NCBI GenBank assembly: GCA_029378245.1 | Contig: JARKIF010000037.1 | Span: 124,001-188,000, forward strand | DNA length: 64,000 nucleotides | Reading direction: 5' to 3' | From: Roridomyces roridus | Taxonomy: Eukaryota; Basidiomycota; Agaricomycetes; Agaricales; Mycenaceae | In this document: positions 1 to 10,614 of the stretch, piece by piece | Numbering within the stretch: the first letter of the stretch is position 1 | How the letters are laid out: the number at the start of each line of letters is the position of its first letter | Notes under the pieces: generated by a model | The model's input: the letters and a program-made list of their open reading frames with translations, nothing else | What the model was told of the DNA's origin: nothing | The model's database searches: none | Made by a program: the position numbers and the translations under genes

Positions 1-2913
1 GTGCAACTCCTCGAGGAAACTGTACATCCACATAGCTTGTTTTGCGCTACGTGTCTGTGCAACATATTCGGCCTCTACAGTCGACAACGCGACCGTTGCT
101 TGCTTCTTTGACGACCAAGAGACGGGACCACCGGACATCATAAACACCTCACCCGAAGTTGAGCGGCGCGTATCCAGATCTCCGGCATGATCGGCGTCGT
201 ACCACCCAATGGGACGAATTCCGTTTGGAGCACCACGGCGGTAGATAATCTTGTAGTCGAGTGAGCCTTTGAGATACGCAAGTAAGTGCTGAACAGCCTT
301 CCAGTGGGCCGGGCCGGGGTTGGACAGAAATGCAGAAAGTCGGTTAGCGGCAAACGCAATATCGGGACGAGTGGTGTTAGCCGCATGTTGAATGGACCCG
401 ACGGCCTCGCGGTAAGGCTTGTCCGACATGAATGCATGGTCTGCGGTGCTGCTCGGGCATTGGGATTTTGTCAACTCGATGCCAAGAGGAAGTGGTGTTG
501 ATTTAGGATTGCAGTCCGACATTCCGTAGCGCTCAAGAACGCGCTCAAGATACCCACGTGAAGACACAGAAATGATACCGGCCTCGGCGTCGTAGTGGAT
601 TGTCATGCCGAGGGAGGTGGAGGTGCGTGGCACGTCAGTTACATCGTAGACTGACTTGATTCCTGCTTGTGCCTCGTCTGCAGCGGCCTGAGTGGAAGAG
701 ATGCCGTCTAAGTCATCCGTGTATACACCAACGATTGAGACGCCAGCGTCGGACGACCTAATTCGGATGGAGGGATCAGCACGCGAACGAATCCAGTTGA
801 GCCCAGAAAGGGACGACTCGAGGTGTTCGGCCCAATTGCGCCCCGACTGCATCATGCCATAGAGGGAGAGTTTCATCAAGCACACCTTGCCTTCTTCCCC
901 AGGAATGAGAAAGCCGGGCGGCTGACGCATGTACACAACCTCCTTCATCTCGCTGTTGAGGTATGCGCTGACGACATCCATCGCCCACATAACCCAACCC
1001 GGCTCATTGACGCAGATGGCCCACAACATGCGCAGGGACTCGTATCGCACCACTCCCGCGTATGTCTCGAAGAAATCGACACCGGGGAGCTGCATAAATC
1101 CCTTGGCAACGAGACGAGCCTTCCATTTTATCACCTCGCCCTCGTTGTTGTATTTGACGGCGTAGACCCATTTGCAGTCGATAATATTTGCGCCCATCGG
1201 AGGTTCAACAAGCTCCCAAACCTCTCTGCCCACAAGCGACCCATATTCCTTCTCCATGGGTTCCAACCAGATCTCAGGATGCCTCATAGCTTCCGCAAAA
1301 TTTCTGGGAACCTCGGGAGTGGAAACGGCAAAGGCTGAAGTTGAAGCAACATAGCCGCGGGGGTTCGGTGTCTCTCTGTCCGTCGCCCAATTCTTCCCAG
1401 CTCGTTTGGCCGCAGCTTCATCAGCAAGTGATTGTTTTGAAGCTTGGATCGCTTGGGTCGGCACGGGATTGCGAGTGGACCGACGAATGACGGGTGCAAC
1501 GGGTACCGGTGGTGCAGCAGGTATTGGCGCAACGGGAACCACAGGAATGACAGGAGCGGGCAAAGCAGGAGTAGGATTAGTCGTCGCGTTCGATGCGTCA
1601 GGAATTGGAACGTGCGGTTCTCCCTCTTCCTCCGAGTCCTCTCCTCCAGCTATTTCCACATCTCCCCCTGCTGGAGGAAGGGTTCGATGACCGACTCCCT
1701 CCTCGAAGATCACGTCGCGAGCGTTGATAAGTTTGCGTTGAGCGGGAATCCAGAGTCGATAACCAGCAGTTCCGTTGTAGCCGACAAGCACTGCCTTGAC
1801 AGATCGTGGGTTCAGCTTGCCTCCGGCCGCTTCGATGGGAATAGTCTTGGCATAGGCCGTTGATCCGTAGGCACGTAAGTGCGACACGTCTGGCTTCTTC
1901 CCATGATACATCTCATGGGGCGTCTTTCCTCCTGCGCGCCGCCGAGGATGGAACCACTGCAAGTACCTCGCAGCATCGAACGCGGTCGGCCACATGCTTT
2001 TCGGAAGCCCTGCATTAAGAAGAAGACAACGACCAAACTCCACGGTAGTCCGGATACCGCGTTCCGCGACGCCGTTCTGTGAGGACGAATGGGGTGTCGT
2101 TACTTCTATGATGATTCCCGCTTGCCCACAGAACTCTTTCCACAGATCATTTATCCACTCTCGCCCTCCATCGACTCGGATACGCTTGAGCTTCCTCGTC
2201 GTTTGGGTCTCGATCTCAGCCTTGTACAGCTTGAACGCTGCGAGGGTCTCCTCCCCGGTTTTGTGCGCAAGATAATAAGTCCAGGGCCCGCCCGTATGAC
2301 CTTCAACGATATGGAAAAGCCAGCGTTTGCCGCCGACGGATGTAACTTGTGCCGGGCCCCAGAGATCAAGGTACGAGCGCTCGCCTATCTCTTTCTCGAC
2401 CTCATGACCACCGTCGAATGGACGACGCGCGTGCTTTCCGAGGATGCAATCCTCACACATGCCATTCATCTCCTTGCCTCGCACGTGGCCGCCTGTTATG
2501 AGCGCATCTAGAGCTGTATTCCCGAGATGGCCAAGTCGGCGATGCCAGGTCGCCTTGTCGGCGGGGATGTCGCGGGATTTCGCGATCCAAGCAGCAGCCG
2601 GTGGTGCGTCATCGAAATTGACCACATCCATTCCGTTTGTCAACACTCCCATTAACAGGATTGAGCCATCTTTTCTCTTGAATATTGCCTCGTTGCTGCC
2701 AAACTCGACCGAATATCCGCGTGAATCGAGCTTCGAGACGGAAATGAGATTGGCACGAATGTCGGGGGTATGAATGGCATCGAAGGAAATTTCCAGTGTC
2801 TGGCCACGGTATGTCAATGTTTTGCGCACGACACCTGTAGCTAAAATCCGAAATTTAGAGCCTTCTGCTGCGTTGCCTTCCCGGGATTCAACTGGATGGT
2901 ACTCGGTAAAATC
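1..2913 (-). CDS. Copia Pol: integrase, reverse transcriptase, RNase H (partial)
   Basis: One frame is open from about 2913 to the window edge (971 codons, no stop). In order it shows the GAG-pre-integrase motif (WHRRLGHLG), an HxxxC-CxxC zinc region, the integrase core with D in YLDLWGP, D in RVDGGREW and E in NGVAERG, then a proline-rich linker. The reverse transcriptase follows with KWVYAVK, KARLVAKG and the YTDD active site, and then RNase H with DADHAGD and VEAEYV. All integrase and RT catalytic acids are present. The C-terminal end lies outside the window. Relative to the upstream Gag frame it is shifted, equivalent to two missing bases near 2914-2918, which probably makes this copy non-functional unless frameshifting occurs. 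Confidence 0.9.
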
Positions 2914-4426
2914 CTCGCGTCTCGAAAAAACAGTGTTCCGTGGCACCCGAATCAACTACTGTTATACCAGTGGTTGAGGGTGGAGAATCCACGGCCAATG
3001 CATGGACGACAGGTGAGTGAGTCTGCGGGCTATCATGGCCCTCACCATGACTGTCCGAATCATCGTCATCCTCTGAATCGCGTGCATCCCAGTCCTCAGG
3101 GTCATCGTCGAGGGGAACACCCAGAACCCGGCGCCGATGTTCAGCATACCACGCAGCGAGGTCGTACTCAGCATTACGGATGAAACACGTCGCAATAGGT
3201 ACGTCCTCGTCAAGCATGTTGTCCATGATAATATGCTGACTGTCGGATATTTGATAGACGAGGAATCGTTGCGCGTCTTGAACATCTATATCGCCGGGAT
3301 ACGGCTGCCCGGCTTGAAGAAATGCTTCTGCCGCAATCTGGGCAATTCCGTGAGATTCGTCATACGGTGCGTCGTCTACGATTCCGGTTGTGATGGAAGA
3401 CGATAGGTTGGCAGGTGTATCCGGCAGGGTGATAGTAATGGTCGTCTCTGCAGCTTCAGTCCATGCCATGAACGACTTGGGGGACGTCAAGACCTCTTCG
3501 CCACCAAAATCCACGGTCTGGATACCTGTCTCATCATACACGTCGACGACAGCCTCGGGTATCGTCCAAGCCGTAAATGCGATGGTATCAACGGTGTTCA
3601 CAACCACAGGTGCGCGTTTGCCTTTCCACCATGCGGGCCACTGCCCTTCCTTCCCTCCACCAGGCCGATTGAGGCGATCCGCGTGCATGGTGATGAAGCT
3701 GATAACCTCGGCAGAGGTTGGGAATCTGTATAACACGGGGACAACATTATCCCATTCTTCACCCAAAAGCGACATGAAAATAGTACGGAATCCATTGTCG
3801 TCGATCGATGCACCCATGTCGTTCGCCGCTTGCCACAGCGTGCGGACACGAGATATATGCTCGAGCATTGGGGTGCCAGGCACAAGGTAAGCAGTGTGCA
3901 AGTCTCGTAGCGCATTTACGAGTCCAATACCGGTTTTCTTGTTGAAAATGTCATCGAGGGACTTGAGCGCCGCAACGGCGGTCCCATCACTGTTCAAGCC
4001 GAGCCCGACGGGGTTCTTTACATTCAACACAAGCAACGCGATGGCCATAGCGTCGCGATGCATGAATTCCTCATGCGAAGGACTCGTCGAGAATATCGAA
4101 GTGGGCTCGGGGGGAAGGGAAACTGCAGCGGGCTGCACGGCAGCCGTTTGCACTGTTCCGGCAGTCATTGCCGGAGGCTGCGTAGTACCCGCAGTACTGG
4201 TTGTCGTCTGTGTCGTACCGGTAGCTGCCGTAGCTGCCGGTTGAGTCGGTTGAGTCGGTTGGGCCGGCGCCTGTGGCCCAGGGTCTGTGATCGTGCCGTC
4301 AAAGTAGCCACCCAAGCCACGGGCTTTAGCAAGGGCCAAGATCTTGGTTCTAAAACCACTGTATCCACTACCGTCGAACTTCTCCCCATCTGGAAGCATT
4401 GGTACGCCAGTAGAATTCGAAGACAT
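2888..4426 (-). CDS. Copia Gag and start of the protease
   Basis: The first ATG of the open frame is at 4426 (MSSNSTGVP); the frame continues upstream without an ATG. The N-terminal part, about 270 residues, is a gag of the fungal copia type. It is followed by an acidic, low-complexity stretch, and near the C-terminus comes the aspartic protease active-site motif DSGAT. A zinc knuckle is not apparent. The frame ends at TGA 2888-2890, just after the protease motif. The continuing protease-integrase homology is in another frame from about 2913, so translation of a full polyprotein needs a frameshift here. Confidence 0.85.
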   Translation of the reverse strand: MSSNSTGVPMLPDGEKFDGSGYSGFRTKILALAKARGLGGYFDGTITDPGPQAPAQPTQPTQPAATAATGTTQTTTSTAGTTQPPAMTAGTVQTAAVQPAAVSLPPEPTSIFSTSPSHEEFMHRDAMAIALLVLNVKNPVGLGLNSDGTAVAALKSLDDIFNKKTGIGLVNALRDLHTAYLVPGTPMLEHISRVRTLWQAANDMGASIDDNGFRTIFMSLLGEEWDNVVPVLYRFPTSAEVISFITMHADRLNRPGGGKEGQWPAWWKGKRAPVVVNTVDTIAFTAWTIPEAVVDVYDETGIQTVDFGGEEVLTSPKSFMAWTEAAETTITITLPDTPANLSSSITTGIVDDAPYDESHGIAQIAAEAFLQAGQPYPGDIDVQDAQRFLVYQISDSQHIIMDNMLDEDVPIATCFIRNAEYDLAAWYAEHRRRVLGVPLDDDPEDWDARDSEDDDDSDSHGEGHDSPQTHSPVVHALAVDSPPSTTGITVVDSGATEHCFFETRGFYRVPSS

Positions 4427-4530
4427 GTCTATTAGAATAAACAGGTATTGATGCAAGTATTTGCTAGTAGTCGTGAGTCGCTAGTTCGAAAGTGTGCGTT
4501 CGAGTATTTGGAAGTAAGATTTAGGCGACG

Positions 4531-4542
4531 GGGCCCATAACC
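4531..4542 (-). other. Primer binding site, initiator-tRNA half-molecule type
   Basis: Directly inside the LTR the plus strand reads GGGCCCATAACC, which matches the anticodon arm of eukaryotic initiator tRNA-Met (anticodon CAU in the middle). The retroelement RNA would therefore pair with an internal part of the tRNA rather than its 3' end. This is the half-tRNA priming known for Drosophila copia. The tRNA comparison is from memory of the conserved initiator arm. Confidence 0.6.
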
Positions 4543-4844
4543 TGTAAACAGAAATACTCAGTCGGGCACACAAGAGGGTGAACGGTTGTATTCAATACCT
4601 GTAAACAGAAATACTACATGCCTCGTAAGTAAGAGAGAAGAGAGAAGAGAAGAGAGACAGACCTCAGTCGGGCACACAAGAGGGTGAACGGCTGAGGTCT
4701 GCTCAAGGAATGGGGGTTTATATAGGTAGGAGCTCCGCAGCATGATGCTGCGCCGTAGTCCTGCGGCGCAGTATCCCGACCAGCGAGATTAAGCCGAAGA
4801 TACGGAAAAGGAAAATAAAAGACATGTCGAGCCACCTTCCAACA
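4543..4844 (-). repeat. LTR (5' LTR of the copia element)
   Basis: This is a 302-bp segment that begins TGTTGGAAGG and ends TGTTTACA in the element's sense, so it has the TG...CA ends of an LTR. Its inner edge abuts the primer binding site. A TATA-like box (TATATAAA in sense) lies at about 4717-4725, some 120 nt inside, as expected for a U3 promoter. Two internal direct repeats are visible: CCTGTAAACAGAAATACT occurs at the inner end and again near 4599, and a 27-bp block starting CAGTCGGGCACAC occurs near 4559 and near 4664. Confidence 0.8.
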
Positions 4845-4919
4845 CCGGTGGCTTCGGGAGCGGGGCCGAGTGATTACCGTTGACCATTCGCTTCACATCT
4901 GATCTCTGAGGATGCCAAC

Positions 4920-6155
4920 CCACATGATTTTCATCCTAGGGATCAATCTATCATAGGTTGGAAATCAGTGGCGTGTAGGTTAGTAGTAGGATGAAGTTCA
5001 GTACATCGTAGGTTGATTGTGATAGGATAGTTTTCAACCTAATATGGCCAAAAGTATCCTATGGTTCTCTGCCTGTTTCCACATGAATATCAACCTGCCG
5101 TAGGTTGTTTCTCGATTCCACCAACATCAACCTAGCGCAGGTTGTTTTTCATTCAAACTTAGATTGTTTCTCATGTCAATTTAAGGACCCGGTAGGTTTA
5201 AAAGGAACAATATATTAGCAAATAATACAATGGATATACAATAGGAGGGCCGATTGAGAAAGCTGACACGATGGAGCAAGTCAGAAAAGTGGAATGCGAG
5301 GGCATATCATACGCACCGTGGAAACGCAACTCCCCGCAGGTCACATGCGCACGCTTTGAAAGCGAAGGGGTGGGAGAGGGTAGGAGAGGGTATGCACATG
5401 TGGAGCTCAAACCGGTCGCGGCAGTGCAAGGGAGCAGTGACTTGGAAGGTGCTGGTATCTTGACACACGCGAGGAAGGCCTGTGTAGAGATTGAAGGGAG
5501 AGGGTCTTGGAGAGGGAAGAGACGGAGCAGGAAGAAGGCCACAAGAGGAGCTTGAGGTGAGGAGCTTGAGGAACACCTTGACTGTGTCTTCGACAGCGCA
5601 GAAGTCTTGATCCGGATTCGGAGTGCCTTCAATCTTGGGGAACGGTCGTGTGTGATGAGTCTTGAGTGACTTGCTTGACTTGAGAGGGTCTTGGTGGCTG
5701 GAAGGGCTTCGTCGTCGAGGGGAGGGAGGGGGGAGATAGGGAGAAGATGGAGGGAAAAGACAAGAGGCGACATCCACATGATCACGCCATCGCTAGGGCA
5801 AGTGAGTCATGTGGAGTCTGGACCCGGACTGATCTATGATCGCCCTGAAACATCCAGATTCGAAACCGCAATGGTCCTTTGGTGCGCGCCGTGGGGTTGG
5901 GTAGGACCAACATAAGTACTAGTTTGAACTTCATATATTCCGGCTACAAACATATAATTCATGCATTCGTCGGATTTCTGCTTGGAAATGACATCAACCT
6001 ATGGTCAACCTATAGGTTGATCATCCCGGACCGGAGATTCAACTGAACATCAACCAAGCATAGGTTGATGGCGGTAGGTTGAATCCCAACCTACCATCAG
6101 TGGAAGATAGGTTGATCTGCCTCTATCAACCTATGCTAGGATGAAAATCATGTGG
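4920..6155. mobile_element. Non-autonomous DNA element with 20-bp terminal inverted repeats
   Basis: The left end CCACATGATTTTCATCCTAG (4920-4939) is the exact reverse complement of 6136-6155. Just inside both ends are many copies of a CAACCTA...TAGGTTG motif, several as palindromes (for example 5091-5107, 5128-5144 and 6009-6026). The interior is CT/GA-rich and holds no recognisable transposase. Its open frames (the longest is 195 codons on the minus strand, 5198-5785) look like low-complexity artefacts. A clear target-site duplication was not found. Total length is 1,236 bp. Confidence 0.7.
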
Positions 6156-6675
6156 ATTTGGCTTCATAGTGGATGTTCGGCCGGATTTCGGCCGAATCAG
6201 TGCGACCCCCGATACATCGATCTACGACCATAGAAAGCCGATGGGAGACCGAAAATTCCGAGTCGTGTCGAGAAAAAAGGGGCGGTCCAACCATCTATTG
6301 TCAGCCAGTGGAATCGAACCACGAACATCGGCGACACTGTACACATGCTCCTAACCATGACGACCGACGCTGCTTGTGAAAGTGACCTACTCTCAGGGAA
6401 TTGGCACACTCGGTAAGTCAGTGAGTAAGTTTTCCAATCCGACACTCCACGAAAAAAGTGACAGGTGAACAGCCATACCCAGGAATGGAGTGAATCCGAA
6501 TCGAACGGAACTGCTCACTATTTCGTACTCTGAGTAGGTTTACTAAAGCATTTGAAGGCCAAGGTGGTCACAGTTTAGCTGAAGAGAGGCGCATAATGTA
6601 GGATTCACACAAATACAACCAAAAGAAAGGGTCGGAGACCTCTCTCTCCCATCGTTCCCAGAAGCATGTCCCTAG
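6156..6675. other. Intergenic, with a tRNA-like relic
   Basis: No gene is seen. At about 6301-6372 on the minus strand there is a tRNA-like stretch. It has a seven-pair acceptor (two G-T wobbles), a CATG/CATG D-arm with GG in the loop, and a T-loop with GGTTCGATTCC. The anticodon arm is three bases short and does not pair, so this is a pseudogene or a tRNA-derived SINE head rather than a working tRNA. Confidence 0.4.
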
Positions 6676-6845
6676 GTGGTCCCGAAATGCTCGACCTCGT
6701 CGGATTCGGAGAGCAGGATGACAGACTTTCCGTCCTTCTGACTTCCAGTCGGAGCTACATCGCCAGAAGGGAAGGTAAACATGTCGGAGAAGAGGACGCC
6801 GACGGATGCGAAAGCGAGGATTTGGCAGCTTCCGAACTATTATCT
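6676..6845 (-). pseudogene. BTB/POZ gene fragment
   Basis: On the minus strand this stretch reads as about 50 residues of a BTB domain (core FSDMFTFPSGDVAPTG, then a LLSESDEV motif). It aligns with residues 40-90 of the intact BTB protein at 22,095-23,185. Homology stops on both sides, so only an internal piece survives. It lies beyond the 3' end of RING copy 1, which is the position and orientation the intact BTB gene has relative to RING copy 2. It is therefore probably the eroded partner within the inverted duplication. Confidence 0.75.
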
Positions 6846-7099
6846 GTCAAGCCCTTGCAGCGCTCAGTATCCAGCAGCAGTAAGAGGTCCCAAATAAAGA
6901 TCGGGCCGAAGGTAGCCCACAGAGACTTGAGGCAAAAAATTGCGTTACGAAGCCAGTGTGCGGAGTCGAACCACCTACGACCGGAACGAGTAGAACGTGA
7001 AGGGACGGGGTGAATGCTCAAGGTTTTCTACTCATTGTCGATAAGTAACAGAGACTGGCAGTGTACCGGCGGTATCGCGAAGGGAATACCGAGGCCGTG

Positions 7100-9750
7100 A
7101 AAACATGGAGGTAAAAGTGATATCTGATTCTCGACTGTGGACGCAACGAGCGGGATGAGGCTTGAGCTTGAGTGTGACTGCCCAGCTCCGTGGGCAGAGT
7201 GTGCAGGAGTTCGACTCAGCAGTCCGCGTCTCAAACCCTACCTCAGCGACCCCAACCCTCTCCTTGTACCCCATCTATTTCAACCCCAGTATCCTCCCTC
7301 CATCGCCCATTCCCCGCCAACATACCAAGAACGAGGACCAACAGTGCCGCTCGCGACACACATATGAGCATTCCCCGCAGCCCCAGCAGCGATCCGAGCG
7401 GATGCGCAACGTGTCGGCGTGTTTGGAGTGCACGCGCCCGGACGAGTGCGGGGAGGGAGAAGTCCGTGTGTTCTTCATCCTCGGACAGAACTTGATCCGA
7501 ACTGGAGCTCGAATCGCATGACAACGAGGGAGATGGTAGGGAGGGAATGGGCACGGAGGGGTACGACGCGTAGACAGCGTGTTTATCGGGAAAGCACGGT
7601 GAGCACGAGCGTGAAAGCGGGGGAGTTCGAGGCACGGGACGGAGGAACGCGGGGTGACCTAGTGCGAGGAGATCCATGCCTGTTGCGGCCGACGGCGAGC
7701 CACACGATGGGCAGTGTCCGTCGGCAGCGGGTCCCTCGAGCCACTAGAAAATGAATACCGGAGTATTGGATTCGAGGGGTGCTTACAGAGAGGATATGTT
7801 CTACACAGAAGATGTGGGCGCAACAGAGTGTGCGGACAGGCGAGACGGCGAGCTCGAAGCTGGTGATAAGAAGCAAGAAGGTATCGATATCAGTCACGGG
7901 CCATGGAGAATACGAAGCAAAGGATGACGCACCAGATCCCACACTCACGCTCGGCGGTCTTCCCCCTCGTCGTCCGCGTCCTCGTCCGTGAGGTCGATGT
8001 CGTGCGTTTCGTCCCCTCAGATCGGCGTGGATTCCAAGTCTCCCTCGGCCCCACTGGAATCGGCGTCTGGTACCCAGACTGGGTAGCTCCTGATCCGAGG
8101 TCGAAAAAGTATTCAGGGTCGTCATCGCCCTTGGTGTCAAACAATAGCGACGGGGGCTCTTCTGGGATGGCTGCTAGCAGACAGAGTGACGATGAGGATC
8201 GTCGGTGCATCGACGATGCAAGAGGAGAAGACAAGAGAGCACCGTACCTTTTCAATTGATTTCATTGTGTAGCCTTGCTTGCGGCGATCGTGGTGGGGGA
8301 GACAAAAAGCCACAAGAGGTGCGTCGATCATGCGAATTGTGAGTGATACGGAGCTTATCCAAAGTTAGACCGATGGTAGTGCATGCACATATGGTAGATC
8401 GACGCTCCGGACGGTGAGGTGGGACGAAGAGAAGCTGATTGGAAGGCGATGTGCTCACTGCTGGCAGTGGTGCAGTAGGGATGACGTCGACTCCGTGAGA
8501 TGGAGCCAGGGAGGAGTTCGATGTATCTTCGGGGCCATGGTATCAGCATCTGTGTTTTCTAAGTCGTGACGAAGGCCGTCGCTGCTGGTGGCCGGAAGAA
8601 GAGCATGACTCAGCTGATCTGTGATCAACACATTGTTATCCCACGCTGCCATCAAAATTCAGTCTTTGATGCAACTTTGACGACTAGTCTCTGCGCTTCA
8701 GCTTTAGAGAAGTACAAGTGATTATTCATTCGGAGCTAGGAAGTATTTTCCATATCTCCCTGTCAGTCTCACGAGAAATACATTCTCCCGAGGAATCAGG
8801 ACTAGGAGCGCCACTGCTCGTCCGCCATATTTTGCTTCCATTTTCCTGAGCCACTCCGGTTAACCGTCGAGTGACAATACCGCCAGCTTGTTAAATTCAT
8901 GACCGAGCACGCTGCCACGCCGCTGTTCAGTGGAACCGACTCGCCCGCTCGGGGTAATTTTAGGTGACCGTGTCGAAACCACCAGTGAGCATACCCAGAC
9001 CATCTCTGAGGACTCGATTTCGTTGGAAGCCTTCGTGGAGAAAATGCGGGGAACGCAGTTCTCGCACCCGGGATTGGATATTGATTCTTGAACAGGGGGG
9101 ATTACTATGATGGAGAACTCTGCAAGTACTTGTTGCCAGGTGGATGGATGGATGCTTCGAATTCTCCTATGTACTTCAGTTTCTCCTTTTCCGGGTAGCG
9201 CGATTCCCCTCTCCCGAAAGGTGGCGGCTTGGATCTTGGTCTTTTTTCTCCCACGGAGTCCACCTTCCCGCGATGGGTTAGGACCCCGCGTCGGATTAGA
9301 AGGACAACCTATGTTCTTGAGTCATGACTCATGAGCGCGCCACACACACATGGAAGACTTGGAGAATGTTTGGTACTTGGATCAAATCGACATGTCATTC
9401 TCACCCCTCCTGCAGCGTCCGTTGACACGGTTGTGACACGGCCATCTTTTCATTCTGTCGACGGCGCAACGACGGCGCAATCACATGGATTAGAGAGGAT
9501 GCCGCTATCGAGAACGGCTCGGACATCCAATCTTCAGACATAATTTTGGACTAGCATCCATCATCCGATTCCATCAAGTTTATTCATTGAGCCTCGACCA
9601 TGTTAGGTACTTTCATTTAGCGGGCATTGACCGGAAGCCAGAAACCTGAGCCGAACTTTGAATCACAGGAGGTTTGTGCCGGTCCCGTTCCTCCTGTCCC
9701 CAGGAGGAAGTCGGACACGTAGGCGAAGAGTTCAACTTCGCGGTGGAAGA
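7100..9750. repeat. Inverted segmental duplication, arm 1
   Basis: The reverse complement of this segment aligns along its length with 18,330-21,460. Shared parts are the RING gene, its upstream region (8331-8660), and further non-coding sequence near 8920-9130, 9300-9460 and 9640-9740. Similarity is patchy with indels, roughly 70-90% by eye, so the duplication is not recent. The BTB fragment at 6.68-6.85 kb probably extends this arm. No gene other than RING is convincing between 8,400 and 9,750. Confidence 0.75.
7243..8210 (-). CDS. RING-finger protein, copy 1 (3 exons)
   Basis: The model is exons 8210-7933, 7859-7787 and 7743-7243, giving 283 aa; the introns are 73 and 43 nt with GTGCGT/CAG and GTAAGC/TAG borders. 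Splicing the first intron creates the pair CGIC, which completes a RING domain: CGIC, then CCAHIFC, EH, and CPSC (ligand order C3HCHC2). The N-terminal part is Ser/Arg/acidic. After the RING come Ser/Pro and acidic stretches and one hydrophobic segment near the C-terminus that could be a membrane anchor. RING domains of this type usually belong to E3 ubiquitin ligases. The ATG chosen (MHRRSSSS) is in frame in both copies. An upstream ATG at 8331 is out of frame here because of two single-base deletions relative to copy 2. Copy 2 keeps the same exon lengths. Confidence 0.7.
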
Positions 9751-9834
9751 GGAGTCAGTGATCATCAATTTGATCTCTCACGCAGCCATCGGGAACTGGT
9801 TTTTCCGTGATTTATCGAGTGCGTCCGGGAGTTG

Positions 9835-10614
9835 AGATAACAGGACCACCGGATAACAGGACCACCGGGATTCTGGTGATGGCGGTGATGTGCCGATCGG
9901 CATGTCAGCGATGTCGTCATCCTCATCAAATGATCAATGATCACACTCCTGTCTGACGCTCCTGTCTCTGCCCTCCTAACCCTGCGTAACCCGACAAGCT
10001 TGCAACAACCCGACCACCGTACCCCCTGCGCGCAGCGGCCCTGCTGCCACAGCAGCTGCCGCCCTTGACGCCACGCAAACGTCACCGGCACGTCGCCATG
10101 TCACCCTAGTACCGTGTCACCACCACGGCCCACGTACGAGGCCCCTCGATGAGCCTGAGATTGTGTGTGCCTTTCTTCGCTCGTCAACTGACCTCGCCCT
10201 TCTCGCCCTTCTCGCCAGTCGTCGCTCTCGAAGCCTTGACCACGCTGCCTCCTTAGCAGCCGTTTCCCGCTTCGAAGCCCGACCTCGCAGCGTGCACGCC
10301 CCATCGCACGACGCAGGCGATCCGTCGCAACCTTTTGTCCCAGCGTTCGACAGCCCCCTCGTCCCTCACCCGCCGTGTGCTCACATTACACTGATGTGCG
10401 CTCCACCCGTGTTGCCCTCATCTTCTTTTCCATGCCTTACCTACCATCTACTGTTGTAACACATTCTGTCCGCCTTGCAATAATACTTTCTAATTCATTG
10501 GCGCTCTGAGTCAGTCGTGAATGGTGATATCAGGCGGGGATGTTGGCCGCGATGACAGCCGAAGCGGCAGATCACCGCAACACAGCCATCAAAGTCCCGG
10601 TGGTCCTGTTATCT
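9835..10614. mobile_element. Small non-autonomous inverted-repeat element
   Basis: The left end AGATAACAGGACCACCGG at 9835 is matched in reverse complement at 10,596-10,614, and looser similarity continues inward for about 60 bp (a GTGATG-rich region). The first 17 bp are repeated in tandem at the left end. The 780-bp interior is rich in CCTCG and codes for nothing recognisable. No clear target-site duplication was found. Confidence 0.55.

Larger units (their letters stand above)
1..4844 (-). mobile_element. Ty1/copia LTR retrotransposon, cut by the left window edge
   Basis: The parts are in copia order on the minus strand: LTR (4543-4844), primer site next to it, gag, protease, integrase, reverse transcriptase and RNase H. 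Integrase before reverse transcriptase is the diagnostic order of Ty1/copia. The second LTR and the end of RNase H lie beyond position 1, so target-site duplication and LTR divergence cannot be assessed. Gag-protease and pol are in different frames, so this copy is either mutated or relies on frameshifting. Confidence 0.93.

Noticed and set aside
1..500. Second LTR of the copia element in the window
   Set aside because: RNase H is still being encoded at position 1, so the other LTR must lie further left.
5198..5785. 195-codon minus-strand frame inside the inverted-ended element
   Set aside because: It is CT-rich, overlaps other frames, and has no domain.
6301..6372. Functional tRNA gene
   Set aside because: The anticodon arm is too short and unpaired.
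9107..9334. Possible gene shared by the two duplication arms upstream of RING
   Set aside because: Similarity between arms has out-of-phase indels and no common open frame, so it looks non-coding.
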